This document shows, piece after piece, positions 11,724 to 21,559 of a DNA stretch of 64,000 bases. Numbering within the stretch: the first letter of the stretch is position 1; every line of letters starts with the position of its first letter. This DNA is from Gnetum montanum. Taxonomy: Eukaryota; Streptophyta; Gnetopsida; Gnetales; Gnetaceae. Location: positions 292,626-356,625 of the forward strand of contig MNCI01020094.1 in assembly GCA_015680685.1 (NCBI GenBank), written 5' to 3'. The position numbers were made by a program, and so were the translations under genes. The notes under the pieces were generated by a model. That model made no database searches and was not told the origin of the DNA. It was given only the letters and a program-made list of their open reading frames with translations.

Positions 11724-11994
11724 CATATGTGGCTAGTGAAGGTGAGGTGGGCGTAGGCTCAATCCTTTGAGGAAGAATTGGCCAATTAGGAGACCAATCT
11801 TTATGTAACCAACTGTGAGCCTGGCAGTGCTCAAAGGCTCTTGAAAATTGCCTATGGGAGTTAGCAAGGGTCATTTTTTTCTAGTCTAACACTGCATCAC
11901 GAAGAATGGGGCCCGCCATAAATGTCTCTAGTGCTGTACGCATTAAAGCAAGACCACCATCATCATCGTGCATCCCATGTTCATCAAAATGGGG
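11724..11994 (-). CDS. T1 antisense gene, exon 3
   Basis: Starts PHFDEHGMHDDDGG after CAAG. It contains LMRTALETFMAGPILRDAVLD, one TAG, then a Trp-containing stretch, and ends SLATYG at the donor GTAAGT. The T2 counterpart (TTLEVFTQGPSMRLMVLE) keeps the same downstream intron. Confidence 0.75.
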
Positions 11995-12099
11995 CTTGCA
12001 TAGGAAAACAACATTCACATTTAGATGATGACATAAAATTAAAAAGAAATCGCAAGTTAAAGTAAGACACAAAGGAGCATACTAGTCCACTTTATATAC

Positions 12100-12574
12100 T
12101 GTCCCAAGTGGGTTCTGAAATAAAGTATGTACACGGAGGGCCAGGAAAAGTGTGTTGCTAGTGTTGTAATGATTATAGGTAGGAATATCCCACACACAAG
12201 TTAAAGGATGAGTAGATCTAGGACCCTCAGCAGGGCCTCCCTCCACTCTAAAAATTCCCTCATAAATATCAGTTATGAAGGCTAGTATGTCTTGTATAGC
12301 CTCAGGCAAAATGGTCTCAATAATATCATGAGCCATCTATTCACTTAGATGAGACCATATGAAAACACTGAAATTTTGTTGTATAAACAATAAGAACGAA
12401 CTAGCCCTGGGATAGAACCATATTACATGGGGCCTAATTCACATGTCATAGGGAGGTGTGTTTGTCCCAAGGAGGCCAAACCAAGAAAGTACCCCAACGA
12501 GCTCAATAATGAGGAGAAAAGATTTAGGCCCCTTGCACATAACTGAAACATTGGGTAAGTGAAAAATCCAAGAA
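12100..12574 (-). CDS. T1 antisense gene, exon 2
   Basis: The acceptor TTGTTAG fits the phase of exon 1; a second possible acceptor is at 12543. The exon reads through SWIFHLPNVSV, NFSVFIWSHLSE, IIETILPEA and WDIPTYNHYN to HTLFQNPLGT, before a GTATAT donor. It has two in-frame stops (TGA, TAG). T2 has matching words: NFSLILRSHLA, IIVETLL, LDIPEF and QTLFQNSLVT. Confidence 0.7.
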
Positions 12575-12844
12575 CTAACAATAGATCACCATCACATAAA
12601 ACCAAAAATATCACATAAACAAACATCGCACCCCATGAGATGAGGACACTAACATCTATTTAGTATAATCTTATGCTTACTGGGGCACATTGAAATCGGT
12701 TTTAGAGCAAATCCATGCTTAAATCATTAATCCTAGAAAAAAATAAACAATATAAAATTTAGAAATCATTGAACATATTCACGAAAAGCCTAGGATTGAA
12801 AATTCAAAAATCAAAATCACACTGCCTTGTGCAAAAATCCAAAA

Positions 12845-13690
12845 TCCATGGTCATGCTTCCCTAGGAGAAAAATTTGAAAAATCAAGTCACGCTACCGAG
12901 GGGAGAAAACTGAAAAATTCAAGGAGTCACGCTACCCTAGGACTAAAATTTTATAACCCACGTAGCTCTCTAAAAATTGAAAAACCCTGCCTAAGAATTT
13001 GAGGTCACGCTGATCATTTGCCTTGACAAGCCAAAAAGTTTTCATAAGTCACACCACTCTGAGTTCCTCAAAAATTCCCAAAATTCATGGTCATGCTATC
13101 CAGGAATGGGAAGTCAAAATTACAGTCACGCTATCCCAGGACTAAATCCAAAAATCCCAAGTCATGCTGAGACCCCTTGAAAAATTCAAAATTCACAAGT
13201 CACGTTGGGTTTCTTCTGAGACCCAAAATGTAAAACAGTCACAATCACGCTGAAATTCAAAATTCATTCACGATGAGATTCAAAATTGTAGTCATGCTAA
13301 GTTCCCCAAATTTGTAACATCTTTATAGTCATGCTACCCTCCAAAATTGAAAAGCTTTTGCCCAAAAATTTACAGTTCACACTGGCCGTTTCTTGCCAAA
13401 TTTTGTAAGCAACACTGGCCTGCCCTGAGGTGAAAATTTTACAATCATGCTGCTAAGTAAGCGCAGGGCACTCATGTTGCAACACCCACAAAAAAACCCT
13501 AAGCTCATGCCTCCCCATGATAACCATGCCACCAAAGCCCTAAAAGTCCAAATTCGCAGCTCACGCTACCCTTCCAAAACCCCAAGATGCTGCCCAAAAT
13601 GCTGGTGGCAATGATTCCTAATGACATAGCTCACACATAGGCAAATAAAAAATCAATCCTCTCCGCATTCACGCTAACTCCCCTTGAAAC
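12845..13690 (-). repeat. GTCACGCT motif array in intron 1 of the T1 antisense gene
   Basis: About twenty copies or near copies of GTCACGCTA/G (12885, 12920, 12995, 13122, 13196, 13292, 13328, 13560 and 13670 among others), spaced roughly 30-60 bases. Many are followed by CCCTAGG or CCCAGG. Decayed copies show CACG changed to CATG or CACA. A few more lie at 14010-14100, upstream of exon 1. Confidence 0.8.
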
Positions 13691-13862
13691 CCAAAAACCC
13701 CAAGAAAACCAGAAACCCTGTGAAAGCCATGCCAAGGAAGCCAAAAACCTAGAAAAAAAACTGAAAACGCCACAAAACCCCAAAAATCATAGCACAAAAT
13801 CTCATCCCAAGTAAATGCTACTTGCAAAAATACCAAAGAAAAATTGGAGGAAAATAATTTAC

Positions 13863-14010
13863 CTATGCAAGGCCTTCTTCCATGTCAGAATCCTAACTTG
13901 GGGGAGATGTTGGAGGAGCTCCTCACTCTCCTCCATGAATTCTAGGGTTGTCTGCTTCCTTCCCTTGCCCCCTCCCCCCCAGTTGCCTTCTCCTTGCCCT
14001 TGTCTTTCAT
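13863..14010 (-). CDS. T1 antisense gene, exon 1 (tentative)
   Basis: Begins MKDKGKEKA at ATG 14010 and ends in LTWKKALHR before the donor GTAAAT. A run of seven G breaks the frame between start and end, so an internal start at 13936 (MEESEELLQHLPQ) is the alternative. The leading Lys-rich stretch is typical of nuclear proteins, but that is only suggestive. Confidence 0.55.
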
Positions 14011-14215
14011 GGTCACATTGATGCTGACGCTAATGCCTTGGCTCACGTTGCACTCTGGGAAGGTCACATTGTTCTTCCAATTTCCAACAACTCACGCTAA
14101 TAGAAATGAGGCTTTCTCTTTCAAAATTCCCTTTTTCTATCCTCCCCTATTAAATTGGAAGAACAGTTTAATTTTCTCTTTCAAATGTACATTTCCAATG
14201 GACTCAAAAATGCCA

Positions 14216-14735
14216 GGAAGCATTCAAGAATATAAAACAAGAGTTGGCTCAACTACCAACTATTTATCCTACACAAAGTGATAAACCTTTCTATATCTAC
14301 CTTGCAACTTCTGATTCCTCCATTGCATTAATGCTTTGTAAAAAACGTGAGGATGGAGTCGAAATCCCTATATATTACCTAAGCCATGCATTAATCGCCT
14401 ATGAACAGTGATACAACGACGTAGAAAAATCATGCCTCGCCCTTGTCTTCTCCTTGAAGAAATGGTGGCATTATCTCTTCCATAATCAGGTTTACATCAT
14501 TTGCAAGGATAATGTTCTCCATGCCATCACCAATAACATCTATGAGTCGAATAGGCTAGCAAGGTGGAAAGCGATGATCGCGGAGTTTGACTTGCACTAC
14601 ATCGCTCAATCATCCACAAAAGGTCAAGCAATAGTCACACAACTAACCATCTCGCCGATGTGCAATCAAATGACAATAAACCCCGAATTCCTAGATGAAA
14701 ATGTTAATAGTATAGACATCGTACTTGATAACTAC
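14216..14735 (+). pseudogene. Pol RNase H domain of T1, RT missing
   Basis: Starts abruptly with words that in T2 follow RT (QELAQLPTIYPTQSDKPFYI), then PIYYLSHALIAYE, ALVFSLKKWWHYLF, ARWKAMIAEFDLHYI and STKGQAIVTQL. This is the RNase H region attached to RT in Ty3/gypsy Pol. No RT motif lies upstream, so a deletion removed the N-terminal Pol and all of RT. Stops and a frame change at about 14450 add to the damage. Confidence 0.85.
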
Positions 14736-14739
14736 AAGG

Positions 14740-15140
14740 AAATCCTCTACTTCGATGGAGCCTTAACCTCTTGAGGAGGAAGTGTTGCAGCCATTTTAAC
14801 ATACCCCTCTAGAGAAGTCCAACCCTTCGCTTACCACTTAACCTTTCCTTGCACCAATAACATGGTGGAATATAAAGGTCTTCTTAGAGGCCTCCAACCA
14901 GCGTTAACTTCAGGAATCTCATGCCTTGTAGTTTGAGGAGATTCACAATTAGTCATTAATCAAGTCACTGAGGTTTACACATGCAAAGCTCTCCATTTGC
15001 AACTGTATTGTGATTTGACCAAACATTTGATGAGGCAACTAGTAGAAGTGGATATACAACATGTTCCTAGAAGCAAAAACACAATTACTGATGCACTCAC
15101 TACACTAGCCTTAAACATGACACCCAAAATGTTCCACGCA
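14740..15140 (+). pseudogene. Second (archaeal-type) RNase H of T1
   Basis: A separate RNase H fold before integrase, diagnostic of Tat elements. Motifs in order: LYFDGALTS, NNMVEYKGLLRGL, GDSQLVINQVTE, and PRSKNTITDALTTLA. In-frame stops after ALTS and before GDSQ break it. Confidence 0.85.
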
Positions 15141-16440
15141 TTGCCTAGGTCTATAACAACTTGTGTTGAACCTATAATTAACACTCTAGATAAAGTACAT
15201 GTAGCATCTATTAGTACAACACACATAATAGAATGGTACAATGATATAAAGGAATACCTTCTAAGAGGAAAACCTCCACAACACTTGAGAAATGCTCAAA
15301 AGGAAGCCATACGGAAGTGTTCCCGATAATACACGTTAATAGGAGATACCTTGTGTCATAAATCCTATGAAGGCATTCTGCTAATATGCGTTAGTAGCCT
15401 TGATGGTCAAACAATCATAGAACAAGTCCACGAGGGACTTTGTGAAGGACATATAGCACCCAAAGAAATGGCAACAAAGATTAGGCACTTAGGTTACTAC
15501 TGGCCACAGATGGAGTACGATTATGTCTCCAAGGTAAGAACGTGTGACATTTGCCAAAAGCATGGTAATCTGATACATGTGCCATTGAATGAATTGCATA
15601 CAACACAAATCACATGGCCATTTCAAAAATGGGGTTTAGAATTAATTGGACTGATAATGCCATCATCTTTAGTAGGACATAGCTTTATTATCACTATAAA
15701 ATGGGTAGAAGCTATTCCCCTTAGGAATACCACCTCAAAAAACATTTGTGCTTTCATAATAGAAAACATCGTGACCCGTTTTGGTATTCCAATGACCATC
15801 ATTACCGAAAATGGACCACAATTCAGCAGTGCAGATACTAAAAGCTTTTGTGAAAGCCTGGGTATTAAACATGCATTTTCATCACCTTACTACCCATAGA
15901 GCAATGGTCAAGCAGAGGCTATAAACAAAATTGTCATCATGGTGCTCAAAAAGATGTTGAGTTAGAGCAAGAAATGATGGCACGAACAATTAGTCTATGC
16001 ATTGTGGGCTTACAGAATGACACATCGAACATCCACAGGTAAAACTCCATATAGTCTTGTGTATGGATCTGAAGTTGTTTTACCTTTAGAATTGCAAGTT
16101 CCCTCATTGCAGATAGCTCTCTTCAGCCTCCTCGATGAAAGTCAAAATAATGAATTGTGCATTGCTGACCTTGATTCAGTAGAGGAGGAATGTGTGTGAA
16201 CACTTGATCAAATTAAATGGTACCAGAAACAATAGCGACAATGACACAAACACGATTTGTACAAGTGCCCAATCAAAGAAGGAGACTTAGTCCTTAAAGC
16301 CATACATGAATACTCAGACAAATTCTTAGCCAACTAGGAAGGGCCTTACTTAGTTACCAAGGTGTACAATAATTGAGAATTCACACTTGCTGATATGAAT
16401 GGGAACGAGTTTGCAATACTACAAATCACTTGTACCTGAA
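15141..16440 (+). pseudogene. Integrase of T1
   Basis: Inserts element cDNA into the genome. The zinc-binding N-terminus shows VHEGLCEGH and CDICQKH (about 15428-15565). The catalytic core begins WGLELIG, where aspartate is usual in place of E, and continues to TENGPQF, where TDNG is usual; the last acidic residue is in NGQAEAINK. Both first catalytic Asp are therefore Glu. Compared with T2, about five residues before KWVEAI are missing. The C-terminal part (WAYRMTHRTSTGKTPYSLV, then GDLVLKA and EGPYLV) follows after stops. Confidence 0.85.
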
Positions 16441-16469
16441 ACGATACTATGTCTGATAAAATTTGAGGT

Positions 16470-16860
16470 ACGTGATAGTCCTGGCATCATGACTTAAAAT
16501 TGATACCACAGATAGTCCTAGCATAATGACTTAAAACTAATACCACAGATAGTCCTAGCATCATGACTTAAAACTGATACCACAGAATGTCCTAGATTCA
16601 TGACAATAAACCAACACCACAGAGCTCTATCTGGTATGACGCTAAACTACCACATCTATCCATCATGACATGAAACTAGCATCCATAATCCACTAAGACT
16701 ATAAACTAGTTTTCCTCTTCATAGTCCACCATGACTATAAACTATCACTGCACCGTCTACTACAGCGTTAAACTGGCACCGTCCAAGGAGTTACGATGTG
16801 AAACTAACCCACAACAGTCCACCAAGACTATAAATTGGCAACATCATTGACGACCAAGCA
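16470..16860 (+). repeat. Tandem ATGACTTAAAACT units after integrase of T1
   Basis: Three near-exact units (GATAGTCCTAGCATCATGAC plus TTAAAACTGATACCACA) at about 16485-16600, then six or more looser units to 16860. They share the core word with the repeat after protease (8151-8500). Confidence 0.8.
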
Positions 16861-18016
16861 AAAACTTGAAAAGATGTATTGTTGCAATTGGTTGTACATG
16901 TTTTACAAAGACTTGTTGCATTATTTGTCCTCATGGACACTAATGAAGCTAATGTTGTTCATAATTCTATTTTGCTTTGAAATTTGCACGTGGTGACTCC
17001 ATATCCTTGTTTAAAGTGCTTAGTTAACCGATTCATTTGTGTTTTTTCTTATCTTCTTGGAGTTGTGTTTGTAGGATGACACTCCTGAGGCGTTCATTCA
17101 TAGATGCACTTCATCGTGACGACAAGATATCACATTCTTCCTGATGGACATAACTGGGTTAATCAATTCATTCATAAGTATATTCCCAACTCCTGACACA
17201 TCCCCTATTTTCCCATCATGTCCCAATTATCCTATTCAATTACACCTGTGGATAGATTCCAATCAGCCCAAAACTCTTAATAGACAGTTGCATACTATTG
17301 TGACGTAAAACACAGTACATAGTACATGATGCAAAATGCTAGCACTCGAACACGAGCACAACATTAAAAGAAAGCTCTTTCAAAAAGACCAAGAAAAGAA
17401 AAATAAAAGAAAAGAAAAAGACAAACGAAAACAAAAACAAAGAAAAATAAGAAACAAACAAAAAGAAAAAGAACAAAAAGGTCAAAGAGCAAAATGCATG
17501 GAAAAGGTCTTCATGACCCCGTTAACATCATAAACAAAAGACTATTGGCTATTCTCATACAAGCCCTAGGTGAGAAGGAAATTATCTTGGAAATAGTTAC
17601 ACTTATGTCTCAAAGAGACCATGTTGGACATCATTGCGTAGCTTTGGCTGTTTACAACGGGCCCCACAAATAATCTATAAGAGTTCTATTTCTCAAAAGA
17701 ACACACCTCCTATGTCTTGGCTTCAAGTCTGCTAAAAGAAAACTATTGACAAGGACCAAAGATATAGCTCATTTGCGTGAGAGAACTTCCTCTCCCACAA
17801 TCTTGGCAGCAATTATAACCCTTGACCAACTATTGGCTTCCCCTGGTTACAACCAATCCCCTTGCATCTTCAATTGCATCTCCCCAATCCCATGTACTTT
17901 TGAACATCGTGCAATGACGCCCAGTGACAAGTTGATGGTTAATACTTGGTACTTGTTTGTTCATGGTGTTTTGCACTTCTTTGTCGATGCCTCTTAGGTG
18001 AATTCCTCTAGACGTG
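16861..18016 (+). other. T1 3' noncoding region
   Basis: No convincing gene. It holds an A/G-rich tract at about 17370-17500 that reads as a Lys-rich open frame and is best treated as low complexity. A last stretch (17950-18016) resembles T2 just before its 3' LTR (35700-35753). Confidence 0.55.
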
Positions 18017-18032
18017 AACAAAGAGGGGCCAA
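18017..18032 (+). promoter_or_regulatory. Polypurine tract of T1
   Basis: GAACAAAGAGGGGCCAA immediately before the 3' LTR. T2 has AACAAAGAGGAGCCAA in the same place. This is the expected plus-strand primer. Confidence 0.75.
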
Positions 18033-19713
18033 TCAAACACCACTAATTTCAGCCTAGCACTTTGAAATGGAAACGACTCAAGCCCTTTCAAGGTTTCAGA
18101 GATAAAATTTGGCTAAGGCATGGAATTCATGCTAACTTGGAAACTCACGTTGGATGCTGAATGCTGACAATTCATGCTGGACATTGACAATTCACACTGG
18201 ACGTTGTGGTCACGCTGCAGTGTGACCTCTAACGTGACCAACTTTCACAACTCAAAACAGCCTCCAAATCGACTCAGAATGACTTTATTTCAAATGTACA
18301 GGTCATCCTCAGGCATCCTCAGTCTCAAAATTGATGACCTCCAGCTCCAACCTCCATAAAATTCTAGTTTCATTTCAAAATATCAAGTTTCTGCAAGTCA
18401 CGCTGTGGTCATGTTGTAGCGTGACCTCCAGCATAATCTCCCCAAAAGTGCTCCAAACCAGACACATCCAGGCTTAAACTCCTAGATTTTAGATCACACA
18501 CAGTCATGCAATAGTTGTACCTAGAAATAGGCTTCAAAAGAATTCAATATTTGGAGTAAAAATATGCAAGTTTTCTTCACTCACGTTAGAGGTCACGCTG
18601 AGCGTGAGTGTAGCGTACACACACTGGATGCTGAAGAACACACGTTGGAGGTCACGTTGAGAATGAGTACAACATGAACATGGTAGAACACACACTAAAG
18701 CTCACATCCATTCACACTGGAAGCTCACCTCAAGCAGCCACGAAACCACTCGAACCGACATCCTGCAGTAGTCGATTCAGGACCAATAAGTTTCAAGCGA
18801 GCCAGAGTTAATCACTTTGATTTTCTTTGTAAATTTTCTTCATTTGTGGGCTTTTTAGATCCTCACAATCTTAATTGTATGTATTTATATGGGCTTAAGT
18901 AACCCATGAGTTGTAAAATGCAATGTACTTGGTCAAGAACGTAGCTTGCCGACACACATCCAACTCATGCACAACTGTCCGATGCACATCCAACTCATGC
19001 ACAACTATCCGATGCACATCCAACTCATGCACAATTGTCCACTGGACATGTGTCATGAGATCTACTTTCCTCTCATCTCTCAGGCATTGATTCCATTCTG
19101 GAATTCTGCACCCAAGCTTGGCCTAGCCCTATAAATACCCTGTCGATTCACATGAATCAAGGGGACAATTGGAGACATTAGCAATTTAGAAAACCAGCAA
19201 ATCCTTGGGCGCTTAGCACACTTAACTCCCAACATCCAAGCACTTCTCAATTATATCATCACATCATCACGTCACATCACCCTGGGACTAGGCATTTGAC
19301 CTACCATCCACACACGTGCAGCTATGCTTTGACCAGTGCACATCTTTTCTAAGAAACACAATACAGTTCATTTTTGCCAACCATTATTTCTATTTATTCT
19401 ATTTTACATTTAGTTTACATTCTGTTTACGATCTTGTTTACATTCTATTTACAATTCACTACATATATTTCTATTTACATTTCATGCGCGTTGTTCACAT
19501 TTTAGGACATCAGTTACGATAACCCCAGCGCAAGCCTTAGTTTATGCTTGGGGAAGTCCTTGGTTGATTTACGTGCAGACAATCCAAGGCACTCTGCCTT
19601 CATTTCCTTTTCTAGCTTGCCCTCAAGTGGAGGTAGGGTTAGTTGTGCACATCCAACAATCTTTTGGTGTCTGTTTCCCTTCCAGCCTTACACTGATGAT
19701 TTAGGTCAGTACA
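18033..19713 (+). repeat. T1 3' LTR
   Basis: Alignable with 2626-4276 throughout. It starts TCAAACACCAC (TG changed to TC) and ends CAGTACA. It has three 30-base units (18951-19040) against two in the 5' LTR, a TATA box at 19130-19137, and the best preserved palindromic motif pair, GGTCACGCTGCAGTGTGACC at about 18209. Confidence 0.9.
19130..19137 (+). promoter_or_regulatory. TATA box of T1 3' LTR
   Basis: TATAAATA at the position matching 3693 in the 5' LTR. Confidence 0.65.
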
Positions 19714-19936
19714 CACCCGACATTCTTGTGGCACCGGTGGGTTGGATACATCTCTCATGTGAGAAGACATGTTGGATGTTAGATGATCCATTTAATCGGT
19801 GTACCTTACTCTTTTACTTAATCCACCTAGCGTGCATAAATGTTATTATCCTAGGTCCATTCTAATTACATGAATAATAAGTTTGCAAAGGTTAAAGGGC
19901 ACATGTAAGACTAATAGTCCCCGACAACAGTGCCAA
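19714..19936 (-). other. Leader fragment of element D
   Basis: Sequence between T1 and the D primer site. It has no gag-like reading and no clear match to the leaders of B or C. By position it is the 5' untranslated start of D, cut by T1. Confidence 0.45.
19918..19935 (-). promoter_or_regulatory. Primer binding site of D (tRNA-Asp type)
   Basis: On the minus strand TGGCACTGTTGTCGGGGA, one base after the LTR end. It is close to TGGCGCCGTTGCCGGGGA, the complement of the plant tRNA-Asp 3' end used by Athila-type elements. Confidence 0.75.
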
Positions 19937-20826
19937 TGATGAGCAACTAGGTACCCCTACACCCAACCATGCGAATCACGGGAGTTTACACGTGACTCGG
20001 TCGAATTCCGTAGACTGTAAGCACTTTGCATACATCTGACCTTAACTAGAAAACTCTTGGTTAGAATGGTCATTGTCTTCCCAACCTCACTTGTGGTGTT
20101 CTAGTGGCGATGGTTAAGTGAGATTGAGGCAACTGATTTTTATAGCTTTTTACTTTATCTTTTGGTGTCTAACTAAGGTATGGAAAATAAGGAATGAAAT
20201 ATTATCTAATCTATAATTGTCCTAATCTATATCTTAACTATTCCTAGAATAAGTATCCGATCCCATCTTCCGTGCACATCCTAAGCATCCCCTTAACGAC
20301 TATTGGGTTACTAGACATTAAGCGTGACTAGGTTACCAAGCATTGGGTTTATGTTCAAGATGGTCGTACTTATGGTTCCCATGAGCTATAAATGAGAAAT
20401 AATGATTAAAATAATAACGAGATAAACTTAAGAACTATTAAAGCATAGAAATATTTAAGCTATTAAATGCATTAAATAACTAAGTCCAAATGCTACAAGG
20501 AATGATTGAAAAGCTCATCTTTATTGCCATTCACGCCAATGGGCTCAGGTGCATCAACGCTCGAATAAAGAGCCGGACACCTAACTTACACCTACTGCAG
20601 GCACTTGGAAAATATTCTAACTTTCACGGAAACAAACTGCAAGAGCTTCGCTACAATTGACAAAAAGATGCCTAAGAGAGGTGGAAGGCCCTCTTATTTA
20701 TAGGTTAGAATAGGCTCCGCGTAAATGGGGCCCCGTCGATGCATGGAAGGATGCGTCGACAGGGCTGTGTATATGGGGTCTTGTATACGCATCCTAGTAA
20801 ATGCATCAACTATTGATACTTCATCA
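19937..20826 (-). repeat. D LTR (Athila type)
   Basis: Ends TGATGA...TTCATCA. It aligns with the B and F LTRs, for example at TTGGGTTACTAGACATTA and the ACTCGGTCGAATTCCGTAGA region. Minus orientation is shown by the primer site on its left. A minus-strand TATA (TTTATA on plus, 20697-20702) lies in U3. U3 also has an inverted pair, GTCGATGCAT and ATGCGTCGAC, at about 20733-20762. Confidence 0.8.
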
Positions 20827-20854
20827 CTTCTTAAGAACCCTAATGTAACATTTC

Positions 20855-21080
20855 CAATATCTACCCAACATATTTTTCCATAAGAAAAATATGAGCTTGT
20901 TTTTTTGTGAAACCATCATATTTGGCATAAGGAAAATACCTAGCATATTTTTTCTCAAAAACCTAGCGTACTTATTGCAAGGACCTAGCATATTTATTGC
21001 TGGAAAACCCAATGTACTTCTTATATGATCAATGTATTTATTGTTGGAAAACCTAGTGTATCTTTTCAACAATGCCAAAA
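20855..21080 (+). repeat. CTAGCATATTT motif cluster in T2 leader
   Basis: About nine units at a spacing of about 22-26 bases: CCAACATATTTTT, CCATCATATTTGG, CCTAGCATATTTT, CCTAGCGTACTTATTGC, CCTAGCATATTTATTGC, CCAATGTACTTC, and others. The same word fills 29265-30670 and 36178-36275. Confidence 0.78.
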
Positions 21081-21559
21081 CCAATGTATCTTTTTCATTG
21101 TAGGTTGGATGGAGTGAACCCAGTGTAAAAGCTAGAAGCCTAATTTTAACATTTTTCATACCAATTATTTTCCCAGTAACCAATTGTAGTGCAAGCCTAT
21201 GCTCCTTGCATTCCAAAGCCAAAAATTTGAACCTAATTAATTTTGAATTTTTAGTACTGCAATGCATAGCCCCACCATTGCCAGTTGCATTGCACTTGCA
21301 GTTGTAGTTTACACAATTGTTTTAGAGCCAAAACCATCTATACATTGGGTAGTTCCACCAATTAGAACTATTAATTCAAAATCCACTTGAATATCTGATT
21401 AATGCTTTTTCAAAAATCAACTATGTTGCCATTCAACTTGATAGACATGACTTCAAGTTAGGACGTAGCATGTGTATATGACCCCAAGGACCTAGCTATT
21501 GTTGAGCATAGAAAATCACTCAGGAAGAGGGGCCAAAACTCAAACTTCGCTATAGTAAA

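Larger units (their letters stand above)
8844..14010 (-). pseudogene. Antisense multi-exon gene inside T1, unknown protein
   Basis: Reads opposite to gag-pol, between protease and RNase H. About eight exons can be joined: 14010-13863, 12574-12100, 11994-11724, 11624-10576, 10478-10223, 10139-9942, 9844-9066 and 8924-8844, roughly 1,085 codons. Intron ends are GT-AG, with strong donors GTAAAT, GTAAGT (twice), GTATGT and GTGAGT. Most introns are 83-141 bases; intron 1 is about 1.3 kb and holds the motif array. I read 14 in-frame stops, all TAG or TGA, plus one frameshift near 11300. The phase at the E4-E5 junction is off by one. A homologous gene with three shared introns lies in T2. I do not recognise the family. 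The protein has a conserved central block, an acidic Glu-rich segment and a probable coiled coil. The phased splice sites and T2 conservation make a chance reading unlikely. Confidence 0.8.
2626..19713 (+). mobile_element. T1, a Tat-type Ty3/gypsy LTR retrotransposon without RT
   Basis: Two alignable LTRs (2626-4276 and 18033-19713) flank gag, protease, RNase H, a second RNase H and integrase in the plus orientation. The second RNase H before integrase is the hallmark of the Tat lineage. Reverse transcriptase is absent. Between protease (ending 8142) and RNase H (from about 14216) lies an antisense multi-exon gene. LTR starts are fixed by TGAAACACCAC just after a purine tract, and ends by AGTACA. 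No 5-base target duplication is visible (TTCAA left, CACCC right), so one edge may be rearranged or the insertion may be mosaic. The LTRs differ at many CG or TG/CA sites, so the copy is not recent. Confidence 0.88.

Noticed and set aside
14010-14110. Antisense gene as a captured host gene recently inserted in T1
   Set aside because: A homologue with shared introns in T2, in the same slot, points to long inheritance within these elements.
8151-16860. Possible CRISPR-like array from short repeats
   Set aside because: The units are degenerate, have no uniform spacers, and lie in a plant retrotransposon.
17336-17533. Lys/Arg/Gln-rich open frame
   Set aside because: It follows an A/G-rich low-complexity tract in the T1 3' noncoding region. 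There is no counterpart in T2 and no motif.
20824-21267. Minus-strand open frame of 147 codons
   Set aside because: It overlaps the T2 leader motif cluster, and its repeats reflect the DNA motif units. There is no protein similarity to anything else in the window.
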